Shown here: positions 17,125-26,678 of the stretch, piece after piece | Numbering within the stretch: position 1 is the first letter of the stretch | How the letters are laid out: each line of letters opens with the position of its first letter | From: Spirosoma aerolatum | GTDB lineage: Bacteria > Bacteroidota > Bacteroidia > Cytophagales > Spirosomataceae | Direction: 5' to 3' | NCBI RefSeq assembly: GCF_002056795.1 | Contig: NZ_CP020104.1 | Location: 3,359,001 to 3,423,000, forward strand | DNA length: 64,000 bases | Position numbers and translations under genes: made by a program | Notes under the pieces: model-generated | Databases searched by the model: none | Told to the model about the DNA's origin: nothing | What the model saw: only the letters and a program-made list of their open reading frames with translations

Positions 17125-19473
17125 TTTGTTTACGTGGTTTATACGTATCAATACAGGAACGGTGTAGGCTTGCCCTTTCATGGAAGGGTCTGAATAGCAA
17201 AAGAAGCCCGTTTTTTTCGCTTTGTAGACTAACTTATTGCGTTGAAGCAGTTGGCCTGCCTTATTAAAGACAGCGCCCACCCGTTCGGGAAATGTGCCTG
17301 GCTGTGTCTGGAGCTGATGACGAATTGCGTCGAGGTTAGTTAGTCTTTCGTTGGAGAAAATAAACACCATGTATTCCGTTCCAGGGTTTCCCGAAAGCGT
17401 AAGCAATGAATCTTTCGTAACATCAATGAGTGTATTGGCTGATACAAGCGGAGCGAATGTGCTTGCTGGGAAGAGCGTCGTGATTACACTGTCGGTTGAA
17501 GTAGCTGCCAATACGTATAGATATGATTGAGTGGTTGACTTAATCGTTAGCCTTAGTGATGTGCTAGTAGAGAGTGGTTTAGTCAGCGTATAGCCTTTGA
17601 CCGAACGACCGTACTGGGTGGTTGTTGCTGCTAACGGGGTAGTAGGCGATAAGGCGTGATAAAGCGATACATCGGCCGACAAAACAACTGCGCTATTGTT
17701 GGCGGGTAAATAAGCCTGATAGCCATACTTGGCAAATCGGGCAAAGTTCTCATAGGTTATCCAGAAGAAGCCACCATCCCCCCAGTTCTTTCCCCAACTA
17801 TTAATTAATTTGAAAGCGCCCTGACCCAGCATATTGTCATCATAGCCTACTACACACATAGCATGGCCAAAATCGAGCGTATTCGATAAATCAGGTTTCC
17901 ATTGGATGGCTGGTGGGGCCGTATCCGACGAAACAAGCTGCATAACCGAGTTTTTGAGCTTGGTAAAAAAGAGCCGACTAAACGAAAGGTGTCCAATCGA
18001 AGGGGTTAATTCCATGCCAATCACCACTGGGGAGCGTTCTGCCAAAGCCTGTTTCGTGGCCTGAATCTTGTCTGCTTTATCGTCGGTAATACTGAACACC
18101 TTCACATAGTCCAGTATTTTTGAATTTGGATCTGGTTTATTATCAGGTGTTCCCAGACAGGCATTGATATCCGGGTAACTTGAAAAGCTGGCCAGGCCAT
18201 ATTTTTGGCAAAAGTCGAGAGCGCTCTCGGCAAAAATCCCAAACGAGCAATTAGCGTCGCCGGCATCCTTTATAAAATTGTAGAGATACGACGGTGAAAA
18301 ACTGTGTTTACGAATCGCTGCTTTATCGGTAAGGTTTAGTTTTATTGCTTCCAGTGTTGAACGCATATAATAGCCAATAGCAACTGCCACACACATCCCT
18401 TCTTGACCCTGATCGACAACGGGTGGGGTGTACTTCGATAAATCCACAACCCTTGGGGTTTTTAGCTTGAAAATGGGTTTCTGCAGCAACTGGTTATATC
18501 TGTCTTCGTCCACTCGAAACCCCTGCCATTGGGCTCCCCGTGAACTCGTACCCGACGCTTGTATAGCCACTGGGTTCGACGATATTTTTTGCTGAGCGCT
18601 GCACGGGTGTATGTCGAGAATAGTGCTTTGTTTGCTATCCGGCATATAGATCTCGGTAATGGCCTGTACCCATTGAAACGAAATTCTCGAAAGCTCGGTG
18701 GTTCGAGTATTGTCCAGTATGGAGAGGAATGCTTTGTTGAAGGCATTCGTAAAGAGGGTGCCCGCAGCCCCACTACCCATATACCTGGATTTTGGATTCA
18801 ACGAACTACCGAACTGGACAACCCCGCAATTTTGTATGAAAAGCCGTTTGAGGATTTCCCGCTCCAGATTTACAGTATAGATAACCGTACCGGCCACTGT
18901 TCCTTCTTTCAGAGAAGTCTCAGTCTTATAATCGGCCAGAATCAGGCTAAGGTGTGCTTTTTGAGTCTTCAGCCATGTTTCCAGTTCACTGACTGCCAGG
19001 CCGCGTTCGGTAACGTCGTCCAGTCGCCAATTGGCCAGTTTAGCGGTAGGAGCCGACGGACTGATGCCATAGCCTGAAAAATAGACGATGATGATATCCT
19101 TCGGGGTCGTCTGGAGTGACGAAACGGTTTCTTTGAGGGTCTGGCTGGTAAAATGGTCTTTGGGAATCCGCCAGTTCTGGATTTGATAGGATAATCCATT
19201 AGCAATTTTGTTTATCACCTGTGCTATCAGGCTGTCGTTTTCCATATTGACACGGGCAAACTCCAGCTCGTTCTGTTCTTCCACGTAAATGATATGTACG
19301 AGGGGCTGGCTGACTGGCGTTTTGTGGATTACTGGCTGTTGCCTGGGCTGCAGATTGGACAGTAGGTCAGTTGAGTTGTTAAGAGCGGGTTTGCTGGGGT
19401 CCAGAAAATGGATCTGAGCAAAAACCGCGACCGTACAGCAGCAAAAGTAGAAAGCTAAAGCAATACGTTTCAT
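17113..19473 (-). CDS. Secreted papain-family (C1) peptidase with N-terminal pseudo-caspase domain and DUF4384-like C-terminus
   Basis: 786 aa, signal peptide to about residue 20. Residues about 56-280 follow the caspase-like (C14) pattern of Bacteroidota, KDIIIVYFSGYG and AHLSLILADYKTE, but the catalytic His is Tyr135 and the catalytic Cys position is Tyr182, so this domain should be inactive. Residues about 340-605 form a papain fold with a complete active site: Gln355 and Cys361 (QGQEGMC), His537 (FGHAMCVVGYDD), Asn558 (NSWGKNWGDGGFFW). The last about 180 residues contain YLYVLAATSTDSVITTLFPA and resemble DUF4384. It probably acts in the periplasm or outside the cell. Substrate is unknown. 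Confidence 0.8.
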   Translation of the reverse strand: MKRIALAFYFCCCTVAVFAQIHFLDPSKPALNNSTDLLSNLQPRQQPVIHKTPVSQPLVHIIYVEEQNELEFARVNMENDSLIAQVINKIANGLSYQIQNWRIPKDHFTSQTLKETVSSLQTTPKDIIIVYFSGYGISPSAPTAKLANWRLDDVTERGLAVSELETWLKTQKAHLSLILADYKTETSLKEGTVAGTVIYTVNLEREILKRLFIQNCGVVQFGSSLNPKSRYMGSGAAGTLFTNAFNKAFLSILDNTRTTELSRISFQWVQAITEIYMPDSKQSTILDIHPCSAQQKISSNPVAIQASGTSSRGAQWQGFRVDEDRYNQLLQKPIFKLKTPRVVDLSKYTPPVVDQGQEGMCVAVAIGYYMRSTLEAIKLNLTDKAAIRKHSFSPSYLYNFIKDAGDANCSFGIFAESALDFCQKYGLASFSSYPDINACLGTPDNKPDPNSKILDYVKVFSITDDKADKIQATKQALAERSPVVIGMELTPSIGHLSFSRLFFTKLKNSVMQLVSSDTAPPAIQWKPDLSNTLDFGHAMCVVGYDDNMLGQGAFKLINSWGKNWGDGGFFWITYENFARFAKYGYQAYLPANNSAVVLSADVSLYHALSPTTPLAATTTQYGRSVKGYTLTKPLSTSTSLRLTIKSTTQSYLYVLAATSTDSVITTLFPASTFAPLVSANTLIDVTKDSLLTLSGNPGTEYMVFIFSNERLTNLDAIRHQLQTQPGTFPERVGAVFNKAGQLLQRNKLVYKAKKTGFFCYSDPSMKGQAYTVPVLIRINHVNKLRL

Positions 19474-19542
19474 CGAGTAAGTTAAGGTAGGAGGATTGTC
19501 TGATTAGTCGTTCTGTCTGGTAATCAATGTGCAACGAATATA

Positions 19543-19550
19543 TATATTTG
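19543..19550 (+). promoter_or_regulatory. Promoter -7 box TATATTTG of the histidine kinase gene
   Basis: Exact match to TAnnTTTG, ending 19 bp before the ATG at 19570, so the leader would be only about 13 nt. The -33 element is not clear. The distance and the exact match make it a good candidate. Confidence 0.5.
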
Positions 19551-19569
19551 TTAGCCAACTCATATTTCT

Positions 19570-21558
19570 ATGAAGCCTCTTTTCCTGCTCATTGGCTTGT
19601 CAATTGTTTCGGTTCCAGCGCTTGCCCAGATAAACCTAGCCGACAGTCTACAAAACCTGTTGGCCAGGCCCATCCCCGATACCAGCAAAGTGTTGGCCCT
19701 TGATCGGTTAAGTCGGGCATGGATGTATGCAAAGCCGTTTGAAGCCATGCAATGTGCCAGAAAGGGCTTACAGATGGCACAACGTATTGGATATGCCCGA
19801 GGAGAGGCCCGTATTCAGAACCGGATTGGGACAATTTTTCGGCTTACCGGCAATTTCGATCAGGCACTACAGGCCCACCTGACGTCCATAAACATTGCAG
19901 AAGCCAATCAGGATAAGGACGCACTGGCTCGAACGTATAATAACCTCGGTAACCTCTACATCGAGCAGAACAACTGGACGCAGGCAATCCACTATTTGCA
20001 AAAAGCACTTAGACTGGCTGACGAATTGAATGATAGTGATTTAAAACAAATTGTACTGACCAATCTGGGCTATGATTATATTTCGCAGAGCCGTTTGGAC
20101 TCTGCCCTCAAGTATACAACCATAGCCTATCAGGAAGCCGTAAAACTCAAAACGAGCGATCGGCAGGCCGAACTGATGAATCTGGGAAATGTGTATGGCC
20201 AGTTAGGGAAATACAAAGAGGCCCTGCGGTATTTCCGGTTAAGTGTCGAAAACGGAAAGACGTCAGAAAATGCCCGTGTATTAAGTCAGACCTATTATGA
20301 AATGGCCGATGTCTTTAACAAAATGGGCCAGAAGGACTCGACTATTTTCTATGCTAACCAATCGTTGACAGTCGCACAGCGGAGCGCATTGCAGCTTAAT
20401 ATCGTTAAAGCCAGTTCCTTACTGACCGATATATACGAGTCAGCGGATCCGCGACAGGCAGTCGCTTATTTAAAAATTGCAACCGCTGCCAAAGACATTC
20501 TGGTTAACACGGAAAAAATTAAAAACTTTCAGAACATCGAGTTTAATGAAAAAATGAGGCATGAGGATGAGCAGCGGTTGGAAGAAAAATATCGGACCCG
20601 GATTACCATTTACCTGCTCGTAGGGGCCATTGGGGCTTTTATCGTTATTGCGTTTATACTCTACCGTAACAACCGAATCAAGCAAAAAGCCAATGTGATC
20701 CTTAAAAAGCAACGGGACGAAATCAGTGTGCAACGGCAAAAAGCAGAGCTTGCGCTGACCGAGTTGAAAGCGACACAGAATCAACTCATTCAGCGCGAGA
20801 AACTGGCCAGCTTAGGCGAACTTACGGCAGGTATAGCCCATGAAATTCAGAATCCGCTGAATTTTGTTACTAATTTCTCTGAGGTGAGTACGGAGCTTAT
20901 TGATGAGTTGGATCAGGGGCCGTTTCAGCAACTCAATGAAGCCGATAAGCAATACGCAGACGAAATTATAGGCGATTTACGGGTGAACCTCGAAAAAATC
21001 AATTATCATGGAAAGCGAGCCGATGCCATTGTACGGGGGATGCTGGAACATTCCCGAACATCGACGGGCGAGAAAGCACCTACTCAGTTGAATAAACTAA
21101 CCGAAGAACACCTGAATCTGGCTTTTCAGGGGTATCGGAGTAAAGTCAAAGATTTTACCTGTCAGCTCGAAAGGGATTTTGGCGATACTGTAGGGGTGAT
21201 TACTATCGTTGCTCAGGATGTAGGTCGTGTACTATTGAACTTGTTTAGCAACGCATTCTATGCCATGAATCAAAAACGTACCCTTTCTACTGCCGAATAC
21301 CAACCCGTATTATGGGTGAGTACTCGACGGCAAAATGGGTACGTTGAAATCCGGGTGAAGGACAACGGTGCGGGTATTCCAGAGGGGATAAAAGCGAAAA
21401 TCTTTCATCCTTTTTTTACGTCGAAACCTACGGGAGAAGGTACCGGACTGGGTTTGAGCCTAAGTTTCGATATAATTACCAAAGGGCATGGGGGTGAACT
21501 AATCGTTCAAAGCCGGGAAGGAGAAGGGACAGAGTTTATCATCAGGCTTCCCGGTTAG
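19570..21558 (+). CDS. TPR-containing membrane sensor histidine kinase
   Basis: 662 aa. Signal peptide (to about 20, ALAQ), then about six tetratricopeptide repeats facing the periplasm (about 40-300, e.g. LARTYNNLGNLYIEQNNW), a membrane helix (about 346-366), a coiled coil (about 375-410), then a HisKA domain with His424 (GIAHEIQNPLNF) and an ATPase domain with N box NLFSNAFYAM, DNGAGIP and GEGTGLGLS. It lacks a receiver domain. The layout is common in Cytophagales; the TPR part probably senses protein partners. No response regulator is adjacent. It converges on the TonB receptor gene with a 13 bp gap. Confidence 0.93.
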   Translation: MKPLFLLIGLSIVSVPALAQINLADSLQNLLARPIPDTSKVLALDRLSRAWMYAKPFEAMQCARKGLQMAQRIGYARGEARIQNRIGTIFRLTGNFDQALQAHLTSINIAEANQDKDALARTYNNLGNLYIEQNNWTQAIHYLQKALRLADELNDSDLKQIVLTNLGYDYISQSRLDSALKYTTIAYQEAVKLKTSDRQAELMNLGNVYGQLGKYKEALRYFRLSVENGKTSENARVLSQTYYEMADVFNKMGQKDSTIFYANQSLTVAQRSALQLNIVKASSLLTDIYESADPRQAVAYLKIATAAKDILVNTEKIKNFQNIEFNEKMRHEDEQRLEEKYRTRITIYLLVGAIGAFIVIAFILYRNNRIKQKANVILKKQRDEISVQRQKAELALTELKATQNQLIQREKLASLGELTAGIAHEIQNPLNFVTNFSEVSTELIDELDQGPFQQLNEADKQYADEIIGDLRVNLEKINYHGKRADAIVRGMLEHSRTSTGEKAPTQLNKLTEEHLNLAFQGYRSKVKDFTCQLERDFGDTVGVITIVAQDVGRVLLNLFSNAFYAMNQKRTLSTAEYQPVLWVSTRRQNGYVEIRVKDNGAGIPEGIKAKIFHPFFTSKPTGEGTGLGLSLSFDIITKGHGGELIVQSREGEGTEFIIRLPG

Positions 21559-21571
21559 ATGATTACGTTGC

Positions 21572-23959
21572 TCAAAACACGACCCGATAGCTAAGAATAG
21601 GGATCAGGCCACTGCCATAGCTGATTTTAAGTGTGCCACTAGCTGGGTCATAATAGCGTCCGTAGATGTTCTGCCGGTTTACGGCATTCTGTATGTCGAG
21701 TGAAAGGGTGCGTGTCGAATGAAGGCGGTTCTTCTTCCAGCTTAGCCGAAGGTCGGGCCGAAAATAAGCGGGTAGCTGTTCGGTAAAGGCCTGATTGTCG
21801 ACGTAAACCGTTTCGCCGAGCCGTTTCGATTCTGCCAGATCGATAGGAGTGTCGCGGTAGCCGCCATAGTAGCTGAGTTTTAGATTCAGCCCAAAGACAT
21901 TGGAGCCCGATACCCATTCCTTTCCTGCCAGCAGGCTTTGTGCAAAACGACCATTCCAACGCGTGCTGCGCCATACACCATCCGAACCCTGGTATTCCGA
22001 GTTATACAGCGATGACGATAGCAGGAAATAATAAGTGTTGCCCGAAGCCGCTTTGAGTAAGAATTGCTCCAGTGTCAGTTCCAGACCATAGTTTCGACCG
22101 TGGCCGGTGTTGGTCAATAGTTGGTCCGTAAATCCATCAAAACGATTGATGATAGCAAACGCATTTCTTTCGGTAGCACTAACCGGAATGTTGAATAGAT
22201 GCTGGTAATACGTTTCCAGTTTCAGTCGTAGTGGTGAGTCCGTATTCCGACTGGTCAGCCGTCGGTCATACGCCAGTACGTACTGATGTGAGCGGGTAAA
22301 GCCCAGCGTCCGGTTGGAGGCTCCGGTCGGATTTTCCGAAGAATCGGCTGGACGCATAAAATAAGTGGCTGGGTTCTGAATCTGGCTGTGCAGGCCGTAG
22401 CCCAGACTAACGGATTGATCGGGTGAAAAGGCCCAGCGGATCGAACCCCGTGGTTCCAGGGCCGATGAGCCGTTTAGAACCAGCCGGAGATAATGCATGC
22501 CGGCATTGACCGTTAGTTGTTCCGAAATTCGGTAGTTCCACTGACCAAACGCCTGTAACGTCTGCGTCTGATCATTGACCTGCACCCGTGTCAGTAATTG
22601 ACGTTGTTCGGCTTCCCAGGATTTTTGGTACAGGTCATAGAACAGTTGGGTACCAATCAGGCCAGCCCGAAACGTGTGTTGAGCGTTGAGCTTATAGGTC
22701 AGCGCTGACGAGAGAATCCGCTTTTGAATGGTGTAGGCGGCATCGTTCCGGTCCGAAGCGGCATAACCGTTGGCTGGTTCCAGAAGCGAGTTTCGGAAAC
22801 TGTTTTCATAACCAGACACTAGGAAAACGGTTTTTAGCAGTGCCTTTCGCCCGATGGGCAGCGTATGCGTAATCCCAGCCGCACCTGTATTGGATCGAAA
22901 ATCTTCGTTATAACGATCGTAGTCATTCGTCCACTTTGAGGAATCGGCAGGGGCGTTGATTTTGCTGCTACTCAATCCGCCAAAACCGAACAGGGTAAAT
23001 GTTCCAGCCGTTCGGGTTGGCAGATAGACATTGAACGATAAATCCTGAAATACACGATCGTCTGTACCGATGTTAACGCCCAGTTTGGATAGTAAACCGA
23101 GGGTGGAGTAGCGGTAGTTGACCAGAAACGAACCGTTGTAACCTTTCGCTATGGGCCCTTCAGCAGCTAGGTCCATGCCCAATAGGCCGGCTTGTAAGGT
23201 GTATTCACGTTTGGTCGTATTCCCCCGGCGTAAGCGCAGATCAAATACCCCCGAAAGTGCATTACCGTATTCGGCCGGAAAAGCCCCGGTCAGAAAATCC
23301 GAGTTTGCCAGCAATTGGGCGCTGAGGATAGAAATGCCTCCTCCTGCCGTACCCAGGTTGGAAAAATGGTTCGGGTTTGGTATCTCGACACCTTCCATGC
23401 GCCACAGTAGTCCGTTGGGCGTGTTACCCCGGATAATGATGTAATTACCTCCATCGTCGGCGCCGACCACACCCGCATAGGCCGTTGCCATACGGGCCGG
23501 GTCGTTGACAGCAGCCGCAAATTTCTGCGTTTCTTCCACCGAAAACGTTCGGGCCGACACCGTAGCCATTTCGTTGATCGGTTTGTCTTTTTCAGTGCTT
23601 GGTTTGACAGTTATTTCACCCAGTTGGCTAACCGCTTCTTCGAGGGAAATGCTCAGAACCAGTTCTTTCCCGGCATCGACGACAATGTTTTGAAGGGTCG
23701 CCACCTTATAGCCAACAACACTGATTTGCAGGCTCTGACGACCAACCGGAACGTGCGCAAGTTGAAATTGACCCGTAGCATCGGTACTAGCTCCTTTAAC
23801 GGGCGACGAATTGATGATAACTACCGAAGCACCCGGCAGGGGTGTTTGCAGACTTTGGTCAACGACCGTACCTCGAATGGTCTGTGTTAATGATTGAGCC
23901 TGGAGAGAAAACGAAAACAGAAAAACGGCTAAAAGCGTGAAGGGTGAGCGGAGTTGCAT
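21572..23959 (-). CDS. TonB-dependent receptor with carboxypeptidase-like N-terminal domain
   Basis: 795 aa outer-membrane protein. Signal peptide to about 21 (LQAQ), a CarboxypepD_reg-like domain (about 28-110, GTVVDQSLQTPLPGASVVI), a plug domain (about 130-250, IIIRGNTPNGLLWRMEGVEI and EYGNALSGVFDLRLR) and a beta-barrel ending in the aromatic residue Phe (SYRVVF). It has no SusC signature motif and no SusD partner, so it belongs to the general Bacteroidota receptor group; substrate is unknown. Confidence 0.92.
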   Translation of the reverse strand: MQLRSPFTLLAVFLFSFSLQAQSLTQTIRGTVVDQSLQTPLPGASVVIINSSPVKGASTDATGQFQLAHVPVGRQSLQISVVGYKVATLQNIVVDAGKELVLSISLEEAVSQLGEITVKPSTEKDKPINEMATVSARTFSVEETQKFAAAVNDPARMATAYAGVVGADDGGNYIIIRGNTPNGLLWRMEGVEIPNPNHFSNLGTAGGGISILSAQLLANSDFLTGAFPAEYGNALSGVFDLRLRRGNTTKREYTLQAGLLGMDLAAEGPIAKGYNGSFLVNYRYSTLGLLSKLGVNIGTDDRVFQDLSFNVYLPTRTAGTFTLFGFGGLSSSKINAPADSSKWTNDYDRYNEDFRSNTGAAGITHTLPIGRKALLKTVFLVSGYENSFRNSLLEPANGYAASDRNDAAYTIQKRILSSALTYKLNAQHTFRAGLIGTQLFYDLYQKSWEAEQRQLLTRVQVNDQTQTLQAFGQWNYRISEQLTVNAGMHYLRLVLNGSSALEPRGSIRWAFSPDQSVSLGYGLHSQIQNPATYFMRPADSSENPTGASNRTLGFTRSHQYVLAYDRRLTSRNTDSPLRLKLETYYQHLFNIPVSATERNAFAIINRFDGFTDQLLTNTGHGRNYGLELTLEQFLLKAASGNTYYFLLSSSLYNSEYQGSDGVWRSTRWNGRFAQSLLAGKEWVSGSNVFGLNLKLSYYGGYRDTPIDLAESKRLGETVYVDNQAFTEQLPAYFRPDLRLSWKKNRLHSTRTLSLDIQNAVNRQNIYGRYYDPASGTLKISYGSGLIPILSYRVVF

Positions 23960-24234
23960 GATGGAACGGAAAACGATGGTTCGCTTTCCTGACAGCCAAC
24001 GTCAACAAGACCCCTATGACCCTCGTCAAAAAGTTTCAGCTTGCAGGCTATCGCCAACCGGGTCTGTTATGTAAAAACGAACTTCAGTGGAGATAACAGC
24101 TAGTAAGCAATCGGTAGACATTGTATTAATCCTAGCAGAATAGATTAGTTTTTCGTGTAAATTAAATGGGATGGAAAACTGACACTAAACTTGGCATGAA
24201 AATAGTGCTTAGGGACTACTAAAATGCCGCGTTT

Positions 24235-25236
24235 ATGAAACGGTTACCCACCGCATACTTGCTCTTTTTTGCTCTTGTGATGCCGATCTGGCTGGTTTAC
24301 ATGGTTACGCAAAACGGTTTTTCGTTTTATAACGACCATTGGGCCGCGCCCATAACTATGTTTTTTGGATCATTTGTCGCCGGAGCCACATCGGAAGGGG
24401 GAGGAGCGGTTGCCTTCCCGGTGTTTACGCTGCTGCTCAAACTACCCCCGCCCGTAGCCCGCAACTTTTCATTTGCCATACAGAGTATTGGGATGACATC
24501 TGCCAGTCTGTTGATTATCAGCCTGAAAATTCCGGTCGACTGGCGGGCTATTCGTACGGTAGCCATTGGCGGTATTCCAGGGCTGTTGTTTGGCGCTTTC
24601 TTCATTGTACCGCTGATTAGCGGCCCAATGACAAAGATTTTCTTTGTGTCGCTATGGCTAAGCTTTGCGTTTGCCCTGTATCTGGCGAACCGCAAAACGG
24701 ATCGAGTCACGACCAAGGGATTAGGCCCGTTGAAGGCAGTCGATCTAGCTCGCATTCTGGTATTTGCGTTCATTGGCGGTATCATCACGGCCATTTTTGG
24801 TGATGGGATCAATATTTTCACCTTTTGCCTGTTTACCCTCTACTATTCAACCAGTGAGAAAATCGCTACCCCTACGTCCATCATAATCATGACCATCCAT
24901 ACCATCATTGGCTTTTTGCTGCATGTGTTCGTATTGCAGGATTTTCAGCCGATGACTTTTCAGTATTGGATGTGTGCGATTCCGGTAGCGATTCTAATGG
25001 CACCGCTGGGTGCCTACATTATTAATTTTCTGACGCGGGAAGCCATCGCTAAATTCCTGTACATCACCACTGTGGTTCAATATATCGGTGCATTGATCGC
25101 CCTACGTCCTCCAACGGTTGTGGTGTTGATCAGCTTCGGTACGGTTGTAGGTGGGTTTTTGTTTTTCTGGTGGCTGTCAACGCTTCGGTCTGAGCAGTCG
25201 GCTAAACCCTCGTCTTATGCCTCGTTGAATTCCTAA
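24235..25236 (+). CDS. TauE/SafE-family (DUF81) membrane permease
   Basis: 333 aa with about eight hydrophobic segments arranged as two repeats. FGSFVAGATSEGGGAVAFPVF and GGIPGLLFGAF are the Gly/Pro-rich repeat motifs, and the second half repeats the pattern as FIGGIITAIFGDGINIF. Members export sulfite, sulfoacetate or related organosulfur anions across the inner membrane. The next gene starts 11 bp downstream, so they are co-transcribed. Actual substrate is not determined. Confidence 0.88.
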   Translation: MKRLPTAYLLFFALVMPIWLVYMVTQNGFSFYNDHWAAPITMFFGSFVAGATSEGGGAVAFPVFTLLLKLPPPVARNFSFAIQSIGMTSASLLIISLKIPVDWRAIRTVAIGGIPGLLFGAFFIVPLISGPMTKIFFVSLWLSFAFALYLANRKTDRVTTKGLGPLKAVDLARILVFAFIGGIITAIFGDGINIFTFCLFTLYYSTSEKIATPTSIIIMTIHTIIGFLLHVFVLQDFQPMTFQYWMCAIPVAILMAPLGAYIINFLTREAIAKFLYITTVVQYIGALIALRPPTVVVLISFGTVVGGFLFFWWLSTLRSEQSAKPSSYASLNS

Positions 25237-25247
25237 ACGCCCTCATT

Positions 25248-25760
25248 ATGCAAACCGCTATTCGTTGGGCGTTATACATTCTGGGGATTGAAATTCTGTT
25301 TCTGGTCGCCCTAGCGGTGCACCATTTCTCATTGGTTCCCCCGCTGGCGGCTAGTTGTATACTGTTGGCAGCCAATCCCAAGGGCGTTTTTGCACAGCCT
25401 CGTACGGTTTTGGTTGCTTATATACTGGTGGGGCATCTGGGTTTGTTCCAGTACGTATTTTTTGGAAATAATCTATTCGGATTGATGGCCATGACTATAC
25501 TGGCTGTTAGCCTGATGGCTGCCGTTTCGTCGATTCATCCACCTGCCATAGCTATGTTATTTCTACTGGCTAGAGCCGCCCATCCATTTCAGGAGTATTT
25601 ATTCATGGTTTTGTTTGTAGTGGCGATGGTCGGGTTTCACTATGCCGCTCAGTGGTGGCTGAGTCAACTGTATCCATCTGCTCAGGCTAATCCAAGGGGC
25701 GTAACCGAATCGAAGCTTACTGCCTATTCAACCTACCTGGCCACCGCCGAAAATCAATGA
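25248..25760 (+). CDS. HPP-family integral membrane protein
   Basis: 170 aa with four to five hydrophobic segments. It carries the family signature SSIHPPAIAM (about residues 85-95) and the usual PLAASCILLAANPKGVFAQPR stretch near the N-terminus. HPP proteins are thought to move anions such as nitrite; evidence is thin. It is 11 bp after the TauE-like gene, suggesting a joint role in anion transport. No regulatory domain is attached. Confidence 0.85.
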   Translation: MQTAIRWALYILGIEILFLVALAVHHFSLVPPLAASCILLAANPKGVFAQPRTVLVAYILVGHLGLFQYVFFGNNLFGLMAMTILAVSLMAAVSSIHPPAIAMLFLLARAAHPFQEYLFMVLFVVAMVGFHYAAQWWLSQLYPSAQANPRGVTESKLTAYSTYLATAENQ

Positions 25761-25961
25761 TCAGGGGCAACCGTACTGGACTACGCTTATCTTGCCCCAG
25801 GCTACATATCCTGCTGGTGTTACCCTTTTTGTCTGTGCGATGGAGGGGTAATGACGGAAACTATGTCTATCGTGTTTTTGCAGAAAAATTATTTTAAAAT
25901 GGCGTAGGGGTCGACCGGCTACTAACTGTCATAAGGTGGAACAACCGGATGTTTGCCGAAA

Positions 25962-26675
25962 ATGGTAGCTTTGCAGTCTCCTGTCATTTATCATACTACA
26001 CCAGTGCCACCAACCGAGCAGGATGTCATTACGGCTATCCGGTCGGGTAGCGAACGCGACTTTGAGGCTGTTTTCAGGCAGCATTATGCGTCGCTGTGCC
26101 GATATGCCCGTCAGTTACTCCCCGATCCTGACGAAGCTGAAGAGGAAGTACAGGCCATGTTTCTGGCTATTTGGGAAAAACGCGAAGGACTACTCATTTC
26201 CGTATCGCTCAAATCGTACCTGTATCGATCGGTTCATAATCGTTGCCTGAATCGACTCAAGCATGCAGCCGTTCGTGATGAGCACCGGGACTATATCCAT
26301 CATATCGGTGAAGAGACGGCTGAATCGCCTGCTCAGCGGGTAATTGGTGAGGAATTGGCCCACCAGATTCAACGGGCAATTCAGAAATTACCCGAACAAT
26401 GCCGACTTGTGTTCACCCTAAGTCGGTACGAAGAGCTTCGGTATGGGGAAATTGCAGAGCAATTAGGCATATCAATTAAAACCGTTGAGAATCAGATTGG
26501 CAAAGCCCTGCGTATCTTACGGGCTGAATTGAGTGAGTATTTGCCCGTCGTTCTGGCGCTTGGAATAAATAATGGACAGTGGATACTGAATCCTGGTAGC
26601 GAGTTGAGCGAAGCGGATATGGTATCCTTACTAACCATTTTTCATTCTTCATTGTCCACTCTTCATTTTATCTAA
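25962..26675 (+). CDS. ECF sigma factor, FecI-like
   Basis: 237 aa from ATG 25962; TTG at 25953 or GTG at 26004 are alternatives, and conserved sequence starts only at about VITAIRSGSERDFEAVFR. Region 2 (LCRYARQLLPDPDEAEEEVQ, then AIWEKR) and region 4 (LPEQCRLVFTLSRYEELRYG, EIAEQLGISIKTVENQI) are clear. About 40 residues after region 4 are unusual for FecI proteins, which commonly end near 180-200 aa. A TAnnTTTG-like box (TAGCTTTG, 25966-25973) overlaps the ATG and would favour the GTG start if it works as promoter. The anti-sigma gene starts 3 bp after the stop. Confidence 0.88.
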   Translation: MVALQSPVIYHTTPVPPTEQDVITAIRSGSERDFEAVFRQHYASLCRYARQLLPDPDEAEEEVQAMFLAIWEKREGLLISVSLKSYLYRSVHNRCLNRLKHAAVRDEHRDYIHHIGEETAESPAQRVIGEELAHQIQRAIQKLPEQCRLVFTLSRYEELRYGEIAEQLGISIKTVENQIGKALRILRAELSEYLPVVLALGINNGQWILNPGSELSEADMVSLLTIFHSSLSTLHFI

Positions 26676-26678
26676 GCC

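Noticed and set aside
25763..25799. GGGGCAA/TTGCCCC stem after the HPP gene as terminator
   Set aside because: Stem of 7 bp with a loop above 20 nt and no T-run; too weak to call.
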